Notes under the pieces: generated by a model | Databases searched by the model: none | Seen by the model: only the letters and a program-made list of their open reading frames with translations | Told to the model about the DNA's origin: nothing | Source: Mesorhizobium sp. WSM4313 | GTDB lineage: Bacteria > Pseudomonadota > Alphaproteobacteria > Rhizobiales > Rhizobiaceae | Assembly: GCF_002294725.1 (NCBI RefSeq) | Contig: NZ_NSFT01000013.1 | Coordinates: forward strand, 81,767 to 145,766 | Direction: 5' to 3' | Length of the DNA stretch: 64,000 bases | Position numbers and translations under genes: made by a program | Part shown: positions 27,702 through 35,184 of the stretch, piece after piece | How positions within the stretch are numbered: the first letter of the stretch is position 1 | How the letters are laid out: the number at the start of each line of letters is the position of its first letter

Positions 27702-27911
27702 ATGACCACTGGCACAGTTAAATGGTTCAATTCCACCAAGGGCTTCGGCTTCATCCAGCCTGACAATGGCGGCGCCGACGCGTTCGTTCATATCTCTGCC
27801 GTCGAGCGCGCCGGTATGCGTGAAATCGTTGAGGGCCAGAAGATTGGCTACGAACTTGAGCGGGACAGCAAGTCAGGCAAGATGTCGGCCGGTAAGCTGC
27901 AGGCCGTCTAA
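27702..27911 (+). CDS. CspA-family cold-shock protein
   Basis: A 69-residue OB-fold protein with both RNA-binding motifs (KWFNSTKGFGFI as RNP1, AFVHISA as RNP2) and the usual ending SAGKLQAV. ATG at 27702 follows AAAGGG. CspA proteins bind single-stranded RNA and melt structure at low temperature or other stress. Rhizobia carry many paralogues; this one sits on the island. A strong terminator lies 63 bp downstream. Confidence 0.95.
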   Translation: MTTGTVKWFNSTKGFGFIQPDNGGADAFVHISAVERAGMREIVEGQKIGYELERDSKSGKMSAGKLQAV

Positions 27912-27973
27912 TCGGATCAGCTTTCCTTTGACCACGGATGTACTGGCACTGTGAAAGCATGACACCTAATGGG

Positions 27974-28001
27974 GGTCAGGCAAATCTGCCTGACCTTTTT
28001 T
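27974..28001 (+). terminator. Rho-independent terminator after the csp gene
   Basis: A 9-bp perfect stem (GGTCAGGCA / TGCCTGACC) with loop AATC is followed by six T's. It ends the cold-shock transcript. Confidence 0.9.
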
Positions 28002-28079
28002 AATTTAAGGCGGTATGTGCCCTTCGAACAAACGGATGTTGGCGGCGGGCCGAAAGCCAAGATGATCGAGGAAATCTCG

Positions 28080-28355
28080 ATGACAAACAAAATGAACGAG
28101 CTTCAGACAATTAATACCGCGTGGCAAATCGCAATCCAGGAAATTCTCCGATTAGTCGTGCGGGACATCTATAAAACAGGCGACGAGGCGTTATTCCTGT
28201 CCCATATCAAGCGCCTCGAAGAAGCTGCGATAGACAGCATCTCCACGGACCTAAGGCTCCGAGGGAACGACGAATGGACCGAGGTTCTCGTTAAAGAGAA
28301 GGCAAGCAATTTCGTCACCAGCCTTCTAACATCCTTCACCTTTGATCGCATCTGA
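28080..28355 (+). CDS. Small hypothetical protein
   Basis: A 91-residue predicted helical protein (MTNKMNELQTINTAWQIAIQ start; LFLSHIKRLEEAAIDSI, VKEKASNFVTSLLTSF). GAGGAAA lies 7 bases before the ATG. Its base composition is more AT-rich than flanking chromosome, suggesting acquired DNA. No family recognised. Confidence 0.6.
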   Translation: MTNKMNELQTINTAWQIAIQEILRLVVRDIYKTGDEALFLSHIKRLEEAAIDSISTDLRLRGNDEWTEVLVKEKASNFVTSLLTSFTFDRI

Positions 28356-28493
28356 GCCAATCGGTGTTCGGGCTCGGACCCCGGGCGATTACGCGAGCGA
28401 GATACGATGATCGCGCGATATCGCGTGGAGGAATTTTCGGGGAAAATCGTCCGTTCCTAAATGCCCCAGCGGTCAATCCCGCCGGGGCAGCGC

Positions 28494-28685
28494 CTACTGT
28501 TCTTTCACCTCCCCAAGGCGGCCTTCAAGTTCTTTCATAAAATGGGCTTCGTTGAGCAGGACTTCCCAATCGGTGCCGAAACGTCCAACCAGACCGTGGG
28601 CTTGCTCCTCGGTGATGTTTGCTTCTCGGGACAACCGGCCGGCCAAGAGATCAAACGCGGCGAGATCTGCCTCGAGCAAAGCCAT
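28494..28685 (-). CDS. Small hypothetical protein downstream of DUF768
   Basis: A 63-residue acidic helical protein (MALLEADLAAFDLLAGRLSR ... LLNEAHFMKELEGRLGEVKEQ). Its start overlaps the last 35 bp of the DUF768 gene, so translation is probably coupled. A longer start adding RRRCSTA is possible. Function unknown. Confidence 0.55.
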   Translation of the reverse strand: MALLEADLAAFDLLAGRLSREANITEEQAHGLVGRFGTDWEVLLNEAHFMKELEGRLGEVKEQ

Positions 28686-28887
28686 CGCGGTGCTGCATCG
28701 CCGCCGCAATCACTTCAAAGACGCTGCCGACTTCCTCATAGATCTCGCTTACCGCGATGCCCTCTCGGTCCGCAGCTTCCATCGCTTGGTCGGCTAGATC
28801 GTTTATCGCGGCCGGGTCGTTGGTCACCGCATCCGGCAAATGCTCTGCCATCCATATTTCCAGGAAATTTGCGCCGCGTGTACTCAT
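28651..28887 (-). CDS. DUF768 protein
   Basis: A 78-residue protein with the DUF768 pattern: MSTRGANFLEIWMAEHLP, an acidic helical middle, and EIYEEVGSVFEVIAAAMQHRDG. The family is nearly confined to Mesorhizobium and relatives and its role is unknown. It supports the genus assignment. It overlaps the following small gene. Confidence 0.82.
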   Translation of the reverse strand: MSTRGANFLEIWMAEHLPDAVTNDPAAINDLADQAMEAADREGIAVSEIYEEVGSVFEVIAAAMQHRDGFARGRSRRV

Positions 28888-29088
28888 TTTGGCATAAGCA
28901 GCCGGCGCATATTAGGTTCCGCTTATCTTCATGCGACAGCGAGGAGCGCTTCAGACTCAAAACCGTGGCGAAGGGCAGCGGCAACATTGGCGACGGGGGT
29001 CTTGGCGAATGGCCTGGGCCGCCCCCTTAAGCTTCTATTTTCTTTCGATCGATAGGTTCGGCTGAAACATTTGCGGGTCATCCGGTCC

Positions 29089-29319
29089 ATGTCGGTGCAT
29101 GCCTTCCCAATTAGTCGAGAGCTTCCCGCCATTCGAATCGTGGCGAACGCAATTGCTCGCCTTCCGAGTGACGAGGCGGCTACGCTCTGGCGCGAAACCG
29201 CTACGCATCTGCTTTCAGTCGCGACCGAACGCGGGCAGGACGCCAACGATGCGCGCGCTGAGGTCCGTCGCTTCTTCGACGCCGTTCAGGCGGCTTTGCT
29301 CAGCAGCGTACCCGCCTAG
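29089..29319 (+). CDS. DUF6074-like small protein
   Basis: A 76-residue protein, MSVHAFPISRELPAIRIVANA then a helix LWRETATHLLSVATERGQD and a helix around RRFFDAVQAAL. The pattern (short FP opening, two helices, internal aromatic) fits the rhizobial DUF6074 small-protein family. ATG at 29089 was preferred to 29071 because the family starts close to the FP motif. Function unknown. Confidence 0.62.
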   Translation: MSVHAFPISRELPAIRIVANAIARLPSDEAATLWRETATHLLSVATERGQDANDARAEVRRFFDAVQAALLSSVPA

Positions 29320-29546
29320 CCGAGGCCTCAAACGGCCCGGCCCGCGACCGGAGAACAAGCCTGCCTTCCGCGATCACACCAAGGGCCGAACTGCAGCGCG
29401 CGCAATTCACCATTCATTCATAATATTAGCAGTTTCTCACGAGTGGGCATGCTGATGCTCCTCAACTGCAACACCAGACTGTCGGCAGGCTGCGGATTCG
29501 GGCGGCGGCGAAACAGACACGGGCGGGGGGAGGAGGACTTACCAAA

Positions 29547-29768
29547 ATGTCGAATAGAGAAATCGGAACATCCCGTTTGCTCGGGATGCGTGTCGCCGAT
29601 CTGAGAACCAGGATGCGGGACGCCAGGATCACCGAACATGAGATTAAGATCTTCCAGAAGGTCGCGGCTATCATCGGGCGCGGCGAAGGCTCCCTACGCA
29701 TCGACGCGGACGATTTGATCGCCGCGTCCTTTCTTACCGAGACGATGGGCGAACCGACGCTGAACTGA
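29547..29768 (+). CDS. Small hypothetical protein
   Basis: A 73-residue protein with balanced charge (MSNREIGTSRLLGMRVADLR ... EHEIKIFQKVAAIIGRGEG) preceded by an excellent AGGAGGACTT ribosome site. Good start site and composition support a real gene; no family is recognised. The 227 bp before it hold nothing identifiable. Confidence 0.6.
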   Translation: MSNREIGTSRLLGMRVADLRTRMRDARITEHEIKIFQKVAAIIGRGEGSLRIDADDLIAASFLTETMGEPTLN

Positions 29769-29918
29769 CAGCTTCAGGTATCCATGGTTTAGAAGCGGAG
29801 GCCCCGCGCCATGGTACGCCTTCGGTACGGGCGTTGCTGTCGGCGTGGGCTTCGCCACCGTCCACGCCTTCGCCGGATAGATCAGAGTGGGCGGTGGACC
29901 TGCTTCTCGCCGCCCCTG

Positions 29919-30022
29919 AGTGCCTATCGGTCGTTGCAGCACCGAGACAGGCCCATCATGCCCGACACTGTAAAAAATCGCGGGGTTCGGAGTGGGGGGA
30001 AAGGCGGTAGCGCTCTTCCGAC
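29919..30022 (+). repeat. Long direct repeat, copy A
   Basis: A ~104-bp sequence recurring in the same orientation at 43049-43156. The first 58 bases (AGTGCCTATCGGTCGTTGCA ... TAAAAA) are identical and the remainder differs by a few substitutions and small indels. It lies outside any supported gene. Copy B is 157 bp upstream of an integrase module, so it could be a mobile-element remnant or intergenic repeat. Confidence 0.85.
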
Positions 30023-30515
30023 GAACGCCCTCCCCCGCGCGTCGATCAGGTCTGCAACGCTGCGGAATCGGCTTCACCAACTTCCCTTATGATCTCGCGC
30101 GACGCTAGTTCCATTCGTCCTCAATTGTGGAACTGGCCGGCATCCGCTTTGGGGCCGGATGCGGAAGGGCAGCTTCAGGTCTTCGGATGCGCAATAGCGG
30201 ACGTTTACCGTGGGTGCCTTGAAGGCTCGACTGATCCAAAGCCGACGTAGGCGCATTAAATCAGGCGGTTGCTTTCAGCAAGGTGACGCGCCCGCCGCAT
30301 CGTGCCGTCGGTGTCGGCGATCTTTCGTCTTGCGGCTTCGTCGCTTCTGATCGTCAGCCGCTTCGATAGACTTTTGCGGCCGCGACGATTGGCTCGATCG
30401 TTAGGACCGGAGCATCCGGGGTTTTCAAGTATCGCAGGCTTATTATCCTTTCAGCCAAAATGAAAGCGAGCGCGGAGCAGCTGTCCGCTCCGGCGAGTTA
30501 TGCACGGCGACAAGG
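30023..30515. other. Non-coding stretch
   Basis: Some 490 bp following the direct repeat. A minus-strand open stretch encodes DEAARRKIADTDGTMRRARH before TAA near 30257, but no start codon was found upstream in that frame, so it may be the relic of a small gene. Nothing else was recognised, here or in 29769-29918. Confidence 0.35.
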
Positions 30516-30785
30516 TTACTTTCGTACGATCCAGGCAAGCAGTGCCGAATCAAAATCGGAGTTGCCGGTATAGTCGCGGATCAGAAGTGCGGCGTATCCG
30601 TGCCATTGATCCTCAGGGATCCGATTTTTGATGACCGATGTTCTGAAGGCGTCGCGCAGGATGTTGCAGTCAAAAGTCGAAATCACATCGGCGGAATGAT
30701 CGTTGTCCACAATGCGACTCCATCGAGGGCCGGGAGTATGAAGGACGCTCTCAAGCGCCGGTGCCCATGTTCTGGCCGGCGACAA
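30516..30785 (-). CDS. Small hypothetical protein
   Basis: An 89-residue frame whose C-terminal ~65 residues (VISTFDCNILRDAFRTSVIKNRI, PEDQWHGYAALLIRDYTGN, DSALLAWIVRK) look globular and well composed. The first ~20 residues may be too long. No family recognised. Confidence 0.48.
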   Translation of the reverse strand: MSPARTWAPALESVLHTPGPRWSRIVDNDHSADVISTFDCNILRDAFRTSVIKNRIPEDQWHGYAALLIRDYTGNSDFDSALLAWIVRK

Positions 30786-30856
30786 CGGGATTGCCGCCCC
30801 GACAGGTGGTTAGCGAATCATTGCGGCGGATTTATTCGTTGTTACATCGGTACAAG

Positions 30857-31042
30857 TCAGCGGCCGGCCTCTTCCCGCCGCTTGACGTCTTGATCGTTCA
30901 GCCGGCTGACCATCTCGTACGCTTCGCCGGCATTGATGCCGACCATGATCTTGTGATCGGACTCGGCGGGCTGGCCGGTGAAGACGTCGAAAACGGTCCA
31001 GCTGTCCGGACGGTCCATACGAAGCGCGTAGCGGTTTGCCAT
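30857..31042 (-). CDS. Small rhizobial hypothetical protein
   Basis: A 61-residue protein, MANRYALRMDRPDSWTVFDV then FTGQPAE and a charged C-terminal helix ending KRREEAGR. AAAGGA lies upstream of the ATG. The motif SWTVFDVFTGQPAE resembles a short module seen in many small rhizobial proteins, including the SWTDFHVFS stretch of the gene at 34795. Function unknown. Confidence 0.65.
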   Translation of the reverse strand: MANRYALRMDRPDSWTVFDVFTGQPAESDHKIMVGINAGEAYEMVSRLNDQDVKRREEAGR

Positions 31043-31081
31043 ATTCCGCGTCCTTTCGTTTTTCGCCCGCCGCCGATCGGT

Positions 31082-31297
31082 TCAGGTCTGCAGAATGAAA
31101 AATACCGCCGCCAGGAGAAGGACTGTCCACAGCACCACGCCGAGCTTCAAAGCCAGGGGCCCGTGCGCCGAGAGACCTTCTCGCATACGGGCCGCCAGGT
31201 TCGTCATATTGCTGGATCTGGCCGAAGCCGCCACAATGGCGATCGGCGACTTGACCCCAAGTCTGCCGAACACCGGGAGCAACGTCGGTTCACGCAC
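31082..31297 (-). CDS. Small protein with C-terminal membrane segment
   Basis: A 71-residue frame whose last ~22 residues (LGVVLWTVLLLAAVFFILQT) form a clear membrane helix; the N-terminal part is mildly basic. It ends 40 bp after the preceding small gene's start in a same-strand group downstream of groEL. The start may be internal (MTNLAARMREGL). Confidence 0.45.
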   Translation of the reverse strand: MREPTLLPVFGRLGVKSPIAIVAASARSSNMTNLAARMREGLSAHGPLALKLGVVLWTVLLLAAVFFILQT

Positions 31298-31320
31298 GGC
31301 CTTCTCCTGGCGCCAAGGTC

Positions 31321-32955
31321 TCAGTATCCCATTCCGCCCATGCCGCCGCCGCTAGGTGAAGGTGCGGCATCCTTGGGAGGAATGTCGGTGATCATGGCTT
31401 CGGCGGTGATCAAAAGCGCTGCGATCGAGCCGGCATCCTGCAGTGCCGTGCGCACCACCTTTGCCGGATCGACGATGCCTGCCTTGATCATGTCGACATA
31501 TACTTCGTTCTGGGCGTCAAAGCCCTGATTGTGATCCTTGCTGTCGGCAAGCTTGCCGACGATGATCGACCCTTCGACGCCGGAATTCTCAGCGATCTGG
31601 CGCATCGGCGCTTCGAGCGCCCGGAGCACGATCGAGATGCCCGCGGTGACATCGGCATTGGCGCTGGTCAGGCCCTTGAGCGCCGACCTGGCGCGCAGCA
31701 GCGCCACGCCACCGCCGGGCACGATGCCTTCCTCGACAGCCGCGCGCGTGGCGTTCAGCGCATCGTCGATACGGTCCTTCTTTTCCTTCACTTCCGACTC
31801 CGTGGCACCGCCGACGCGGATCACTGCAACGCCGCCGGAGAGCTTGGCCAGCCGCTCCTGCAGCTTTTCCTTGTCGTACTCGGAGGTGGTTTCCTCGATC
31901 TGGCCCCTGATCTGGGCGACGCGCGCCTGGATGGTGGCCTTGGTGCCGGCGCCGTCGATGATCGTTGTGGTTTCCTTGTCGATCAGCACGCGCTTGGCGC
32001 GACCGAGCATGTCAATGGTGACGTTTTCGAGCTTGATGCCGAGATCCTCCGAGATCATCTGGCCGGCGGTGAGCACGGCGATATCTTCCAGCATCGCCTT
32101 GCGGCGATCGCCGAAGCCCGGCGCCTTGACGGCCGCGACCTTGAGGCCGCCGCGCAGCTTGTTGACGACCAGCGTGGCCAGCGCCTCGCCTTCGACGTCC
32201 TCGGAGATGATCAGCAGCGGCCTACCGCCCTGCACCACCGCTTCGAGGATCGGCAGCATCGCCTGCAGATTGCCGAGCTTCTTCTCGTGGATGAGCACAT
32301 AGGGCTCTTCCAGTTCGACGCGCATCTTGTCGGCGTTGGTGACGAAATACGGGCTGAGATAGCCGCGGTCGAACTGCATGCCTTCCACGACGTCGAGCTC
32401 GGTCTCGGCAGTCTTGGCTTCCTCGACCGTGATGACGCCGTCATTGCCGACCTTGTCCATGGCCTTGGCGATCATCTCACCGACGCTGGCATCGCCATTG
32501 GCGGCGATGGTCCCGACCTGCGCGATCTCGGCCGACGACTTGACCTTCTTGGCCCGCGCCTTGATTTCCTCAACGACGGCGGTGACCGCCTGGTCGATGC
32601 CGCGCTTGAGGTCCATCGGGTTCATGCCGGCAGCGACCAGCTTGGCGCCTTCGCGCAGGATCGAGGCGGCCAGCACCGTGGCGGTGGTCGTGCCGTCACC
32701 GGCAAGGTCGTTGGTCTTCGAGGCCACTTCGCGCACCATCTGGGCGCCCATGTTCTCGAACTTGTCGGTAAGCTCGACTTCCTTGGCCACCGTCACACCG
32801 TCCTTGGTGATGCGGGGCGCGCCATAAGCCTTGTCGATGATGACGTTGCGGCCCTTGGGGCCGAGCGTCACCTTGACGGCGTTGTTCAGGAGCTCGACGC
32901 CGCGCAGCATGCGGTCGCGCGCGTCGGTGGAGAATTTGATTTCCTTGGCAGACAT
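31321..32955 (-). CDS. groEL: 60-kDa chaperonin GroEL
   Basis: A 544-residue GroEL with standard motifs: MSAKEIKFSTDARDRML, VTLGPKGRNV, the ATP-binding GDGTTTATVL, and the glycine/methionine tail (GGGMGGMGY). It follows groES by 55 bp. GroEL forms the 14-mer folding chamber with GroES. Rhizobia have several groESL operons; this one lies in accessory DNA among stress genes and could be specialised. Confidence 0.98.
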   Translation of the reverse strand: MSAKEIKFSTDARDRMLRGVELLNNAVKVTLGPKGRNVIIDKAYGAPRITKDGVTVAKEVELTDKFENMGAQMVREVASKTNDLAGDGTTTATVLAASILREGAKLVAAGMNPMDLKRGIDQAVTAVVEEIKARAKKVKSSAEIAQVGTIAANGDASVGEMIAKAMDKVGNDGVITVEEAKTAETELDVVEGMQFDRGYLSPYFVTNADKMRVELEEPYVLIHEKKLGNLQAMLPILEAVVQGGRPLLIISEDVEGEALATLVVNKLRGGLKVAAVKAPGFGDRRKAMLEDIAVLTAGQMISEDLGIKLENVTIDMLGRAKRVLIDKETTTIIDGAGTKATIQARVAQIRGQIEETTSEYDKEKLQERLAKLSGGVAVIRVGGATESEVKEKKDRIDDALNATRAAVEEGIVPGGGVALLRARSALKGLTSANADVTAGISIVLRALEAPMRQIAENSGVEGSIIVGKLADSKDHNQGFDAQNEVYVDMIKAGIVDPAKVVRTALQDAGSIAALLITAEAMITDIPPKDAAPSPSGGGMGGMGY

Positions 32956-33010
32956 GATCGTTGATCCCTTCGAAAATTGGAGTGCGCCGTTTGCCGCGAA
33001 GCCTGCCCGG

Positions 33011-33349
33011 TCAGGCAGCGTTCTTGACGGCCACCGTCTTGTCGACAATGCCGGTCTCGCTCTTGTCGATGATGCCCATGATGTCGGCTTCCTTCATGAT
33101 CAGAAGGTCCTCGCCATCGATCTTGACCTCGGTGCCCGACCATTTGCCGAACAGGATGAAGTCGCCGGCTTTCACATCGGGCACGATCAAGGCGCCGCTT
33201 TCGTCGCGTGCGCCCGGGCCGGCGGCGATCACTTCGCCTTCCTGCGGTTTCTCTCTGGCATTGTCGGGAATGATGATGCCGCCCTTGGATTTGGTATCGC
33301 CTTCCGCGCGGCGAATGACGACGCGGTCGTGGAGTGGCCGGAATTTCAT
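33011..33349 (-). CDS. groES: 10-kDa co-chaperonin GroES
   Basis: A 112-residue GroES with MKFRPLHDRVVIRR, the mobile loop GGIIIPDNAREKPQ and the roof/base region FGKWSGTEVKIDGEDLLIMKE. It is slightly longer than the usual 95-104 residues because of the C-terminal extension after SETGIVDK. It is the first gene of groES-groEL, with a CIRCE element 55 bp upstream. Confidence 0.97.
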   Translation of the reverse strand: MKFRPLHDRVVIRRAEGDTKSKGGIIIPDNAREKPQEGEVIAAGPGARDESGALIVPDVKAGDFILFGKWSGTEVKIDGEDLLIMKEADIMGIIDKSETGIVDKTVAVKNAA

Positions 33350-33403
33350 GGGGAACTTCTTTCTGTGGCCGGCATGGGCGGCCGCTGCTTGTGTATAGGC
33401 GGG

Positions 33404-33430
33404 TTGGCACTCCATAGATAGGAGTGCCAG
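33404..33430. promoter_or_regulatory. CIRCE operator of groESL
   Basis: TTGGCACTC, a 9-bp spacer, then GAGTGCCAG matches the CIRCE consensus (TTAGCACTC-N9-GAGTGCTAA) apart from one base in each arm, with exact spacing. In known systems HrcA binds here and is released on heat shock. No hrcA gene is in the window, so regulation would depend on HrcA encoded elsewhere. Confidence 0.9.
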
Positions 33431-33843
33431 AATTATTTCTCGCCAATGGCCAAGAATTCGAATGAAATAATTCGAGCCGCACAGAAATTCATCCGCGCTG
33501 GTGGCAAACTTTCTGCCGGTTTGAATTTCGCAGGCGCCCATCTGTTATTTCAAGGGAAAAATAAAAGGCGTCGCGACCTTGTTTGGAACTCAAATGAGGC
33601 GCATAGGTGAAATTCGTTGATTTGGTCGAGTTGGCTTTGTGTCAGAGCCCCGCCATTCACCACTGAATTTTCGAAAACGAGTGCATGCGCCGGTCCGGCG
33701 CACATTTCGTTCCGTTCGCATCCCTGGAAATGACATCGACGCTGACCACGGATGTACTGGCAGCGTAGGGCATCATTTCGGTGGTTCGAGTGGGAATGAT
33801 ACGGAAACGCGCAGGCGCGCGTTTCCACTGAAAGCCGCAACAA
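33431..33843. other. Intergenic region upstream of groES
   Basis: About 410 bp without a supported gene. Two short sequences shared with other parts of the window occur here: a 20-bp word at 33743-33762 (also at 27929) and the 15-bp word TCGAGTGGGAATGAT at 33787-33801, which also ends guaA in inverted orientation. The groESL promoter should lie at the left edge. Confidence 0.45.
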
Positions 33844-34104
33844 ATGACCAGCCGCACCACACCAACTGTCGTTCGCTTCAAGTCGGCGTTTTCGCTGCCC
33901 GGCTTTGATGCACCGCAACCACCCGGGGATTACCGCGTCGATCATGACGAGGAAGCCCTCGAAGGAGCTTCCCTGATCGCGTGGCGCCGCGTCGCCACCT
34001 TCATTCACCTGCCGGCGATCTCCGCAAGCGGTGCTACGCGGCAGATGGTGCCGATCGAACCGGCATCGCTCAAAGCCGCACTGGAGCAGGACCAGAGACA
34101 ATGA
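33844..34104 (+). CDS. Small rhizobial hypothetical protein
   Basis: An 86-residue protein (MTSRTTPTVVRFKSAFSLPG, DYRVDHDEEALEG, WRRVATFIHLPAIS, RQMVPIEPASLKAAL). It resembles a conserved rhizobial small-protein type with the PGFDAPQPPGDYRVDHDEE core (from memory), but no function is known. Its stop overlaps the next start (ATGA), so it is the first gene of a small operon. Confidence 0.72.
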   Translation: MTSRTTPTVVRFKSAFSLPGFDAPQPPGDYRVDHDEEALEGASLIAWRRVATFIHLPAISASGATRQMVPIEPASLKAALEQDQRQ

Positions 34105-34469
34105 TGAGAACCACAACGATGATGCAACGCAACGCACGCCCGGTCCGCCGCGAAGCCGCAACGCATCTATTTGCCGTCGGACAGCCTGTCCGGCTGAAGG
34201 GCGGCTTCGGCACGTTTCCAAAGACTTCGGAAATCTACCGGATCACAGCCAGACTCCCGCCGAGGGAAGATTCGGCGCAATACCGCATCCGCAACGACGG
34301 CGAACTTCATGAACGGGTGGCGACGCAAGACAGTCTCGAACCGGTCGCCACATCGCCGGGTGATACCATAACGCTCATCGAAAGGACGTTTGCACATGGC
34401 AAAGGGACAGAAACGCTCGAGCCGGGAAATCAGGAAGCCGAAGCAGGAAAAGGTCCTGCCCAAGCCTAA
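34101..34469 (+). CDS. Small hypothetical protein
   Basis: A 122-residue protein starting MMRTTTMMQRN. The central part (HLFAVGQPVRLKGGFGTFPK, SEIYRITARLPPREDSAQYRIRNDGELHERVA) resembles a small beta-rich domain found in rhizobial hypotheticals. The start overlaps the preceding stop. The last ~24 codons overlap the following gene in another frame. Confidence 0.65.
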   Translation: MMRTTTMMQRNARPVRREAATHLFAVGQPVRLKGGFGTFPKTSEIYRITARLPPREDSAQYRIRNDGELHERVATQDSLEPVATSPGDTITLIERTFAHGKGTETLEPGNQEAEAGKGPAQA

Positions 34470-34536
34470 AAGCGTGTTCGGCGCCCAGACCAGACTCGCT
34501 AACGTCAGTACCCCTCGCGGCAAAGGCGAGAACTGA
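34396..34536 (+). CDS. 46-residue lysine-rich protein
   Basis: A short gene, MAKGQKRSSREIRKPKQEK then LPKPKSVFGAQTRLANVSTP and RGKGEN, with AAAGGA nine bases before the ATG. The MAKGQKRSxRExRKPKQEK opening is a recurring small basic protein type in rhizobia (from memory). It overlaps the end of the upstream gene. Basic composition suggests nucleic-acid contact, but that is only inference. Confidence 0.72.
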   Translation: MAKGQKRSSREIRKPKQEKVLPKPKSVFGAQTRLANVSTPRGKGEN

Positions 34537-34549
34537 CACGGCGAGACGG

Positions 34550-34798
34550 ATGACGATGAAGATCATGATCGAATTCTATCGCACCCGAGAAGCGGATGAT
34601 GCGCATGCGGTGCTCGGCCGCGAGACGGCGGAAGCCGCCGACCTCGACGATGCGATCGAAATCGCCAGGCTTTTGGCTGGGACCCTGAACATGCCGCAGC
34701 GGCCGGACGCCATGACGATCGCCGATGCGAATGGCGCAACGCTCTATTCGGGCGTTCTCGTCGGGGAGGCGATTAATGCGGAACGGCTAACATCATGA
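34550..34798 (+). CDS. Small hypothetical protein
   Basis: An 82-residue acidic protein, MTMKIMIEFYRTREADDAHA, with a helix DLDDAIEIARLLAGTLNMP and a strand-loop DAMTIADANGATLYSGVLV. The pattern fits small rhizobial DUF-like proteins with an EFYR...DDAHAVLGRET core. The stop overlaps the following start (ATGA). Confidence 0.68.
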   Translation: MTMKIMIEFYRTREADDAHAVLGRETAEAADLDDAIEIARLLAGTLNMPQRPDAMTIADANGATLYSGVLVGEAINAERLTS

Positions 34799-34983
34799 GT
34801 GGCCATAACAACGAAAGCTGTCGGACCCGCAACGTCGCCGCGCTTGCGGTCTGGGAAAATGAGGGCGGCGCGTCCGGGCGCGATTTTTATGGACCATCAA
34901 ATGGCCCTCGAGTGGAAGTTGATCGCTCCTGGACCGACTTCCACGTTTTCAGCGCGCAACGCCGCCCACCTCGCCGATCATGA
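34795..34983 (+). CDS. Small hypothetical protein
   Basis: A 62-residue protein beginning MSGHNNESCRTRNVAALAVW and containing RVEVDRSWTDFHVFSA, which matches the short SWT-x-x-HVF motif of small rhizobial proteins (compare 30857). Its ATG overlaps the preceding stop. The region from 34984 to 35184 holds no clear gene. Confidence 0.6.
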   Translation: MSGHNNESCRTRNVAALAVWENEGGASGRDFYGPSNGPRVEVDRSWTDFHVFSAQRRPPRRS

Positions 34984-35184
34984 CGGCTTGCTTCTTGGTC
35001 GATGTCGAGGCGTCGCGAAATCGGATATCCCCTTGGCCGAGACCGGGGCCGCTGAAACAAGATACCTTTCAGTATTCGACGCCTTGCTGATGTCCATCCA
35101 TGATGTTGCTTGCCAAGCCTACTCCCGCAACCGTCGCGATTCCTGCACTCTGACCCCCGCTGATTTCCGGCAGGAAAGATCCAC

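Noticed and set aside
27751..27960. Minus-strand frame containing CQYIRGQR, also seen in a frame near 33750
   Set aside because: The shared peptide reflects the 20-bp DNA word repeated in both regions, and one frame lies antisense to csp; not a gene family.
29694..30080. Minus-strand frame across the direct repeat
   Set aside because: It runs through a non-coding repeat present elsewhere without the frame conserved; translation is Pro/Arg-rich.
31531..32964. A 477-codon plus-strand open frame opposite groEL
   Set aside because: Antisense shadow of groEL with His/Asp/Gly-biased translation.
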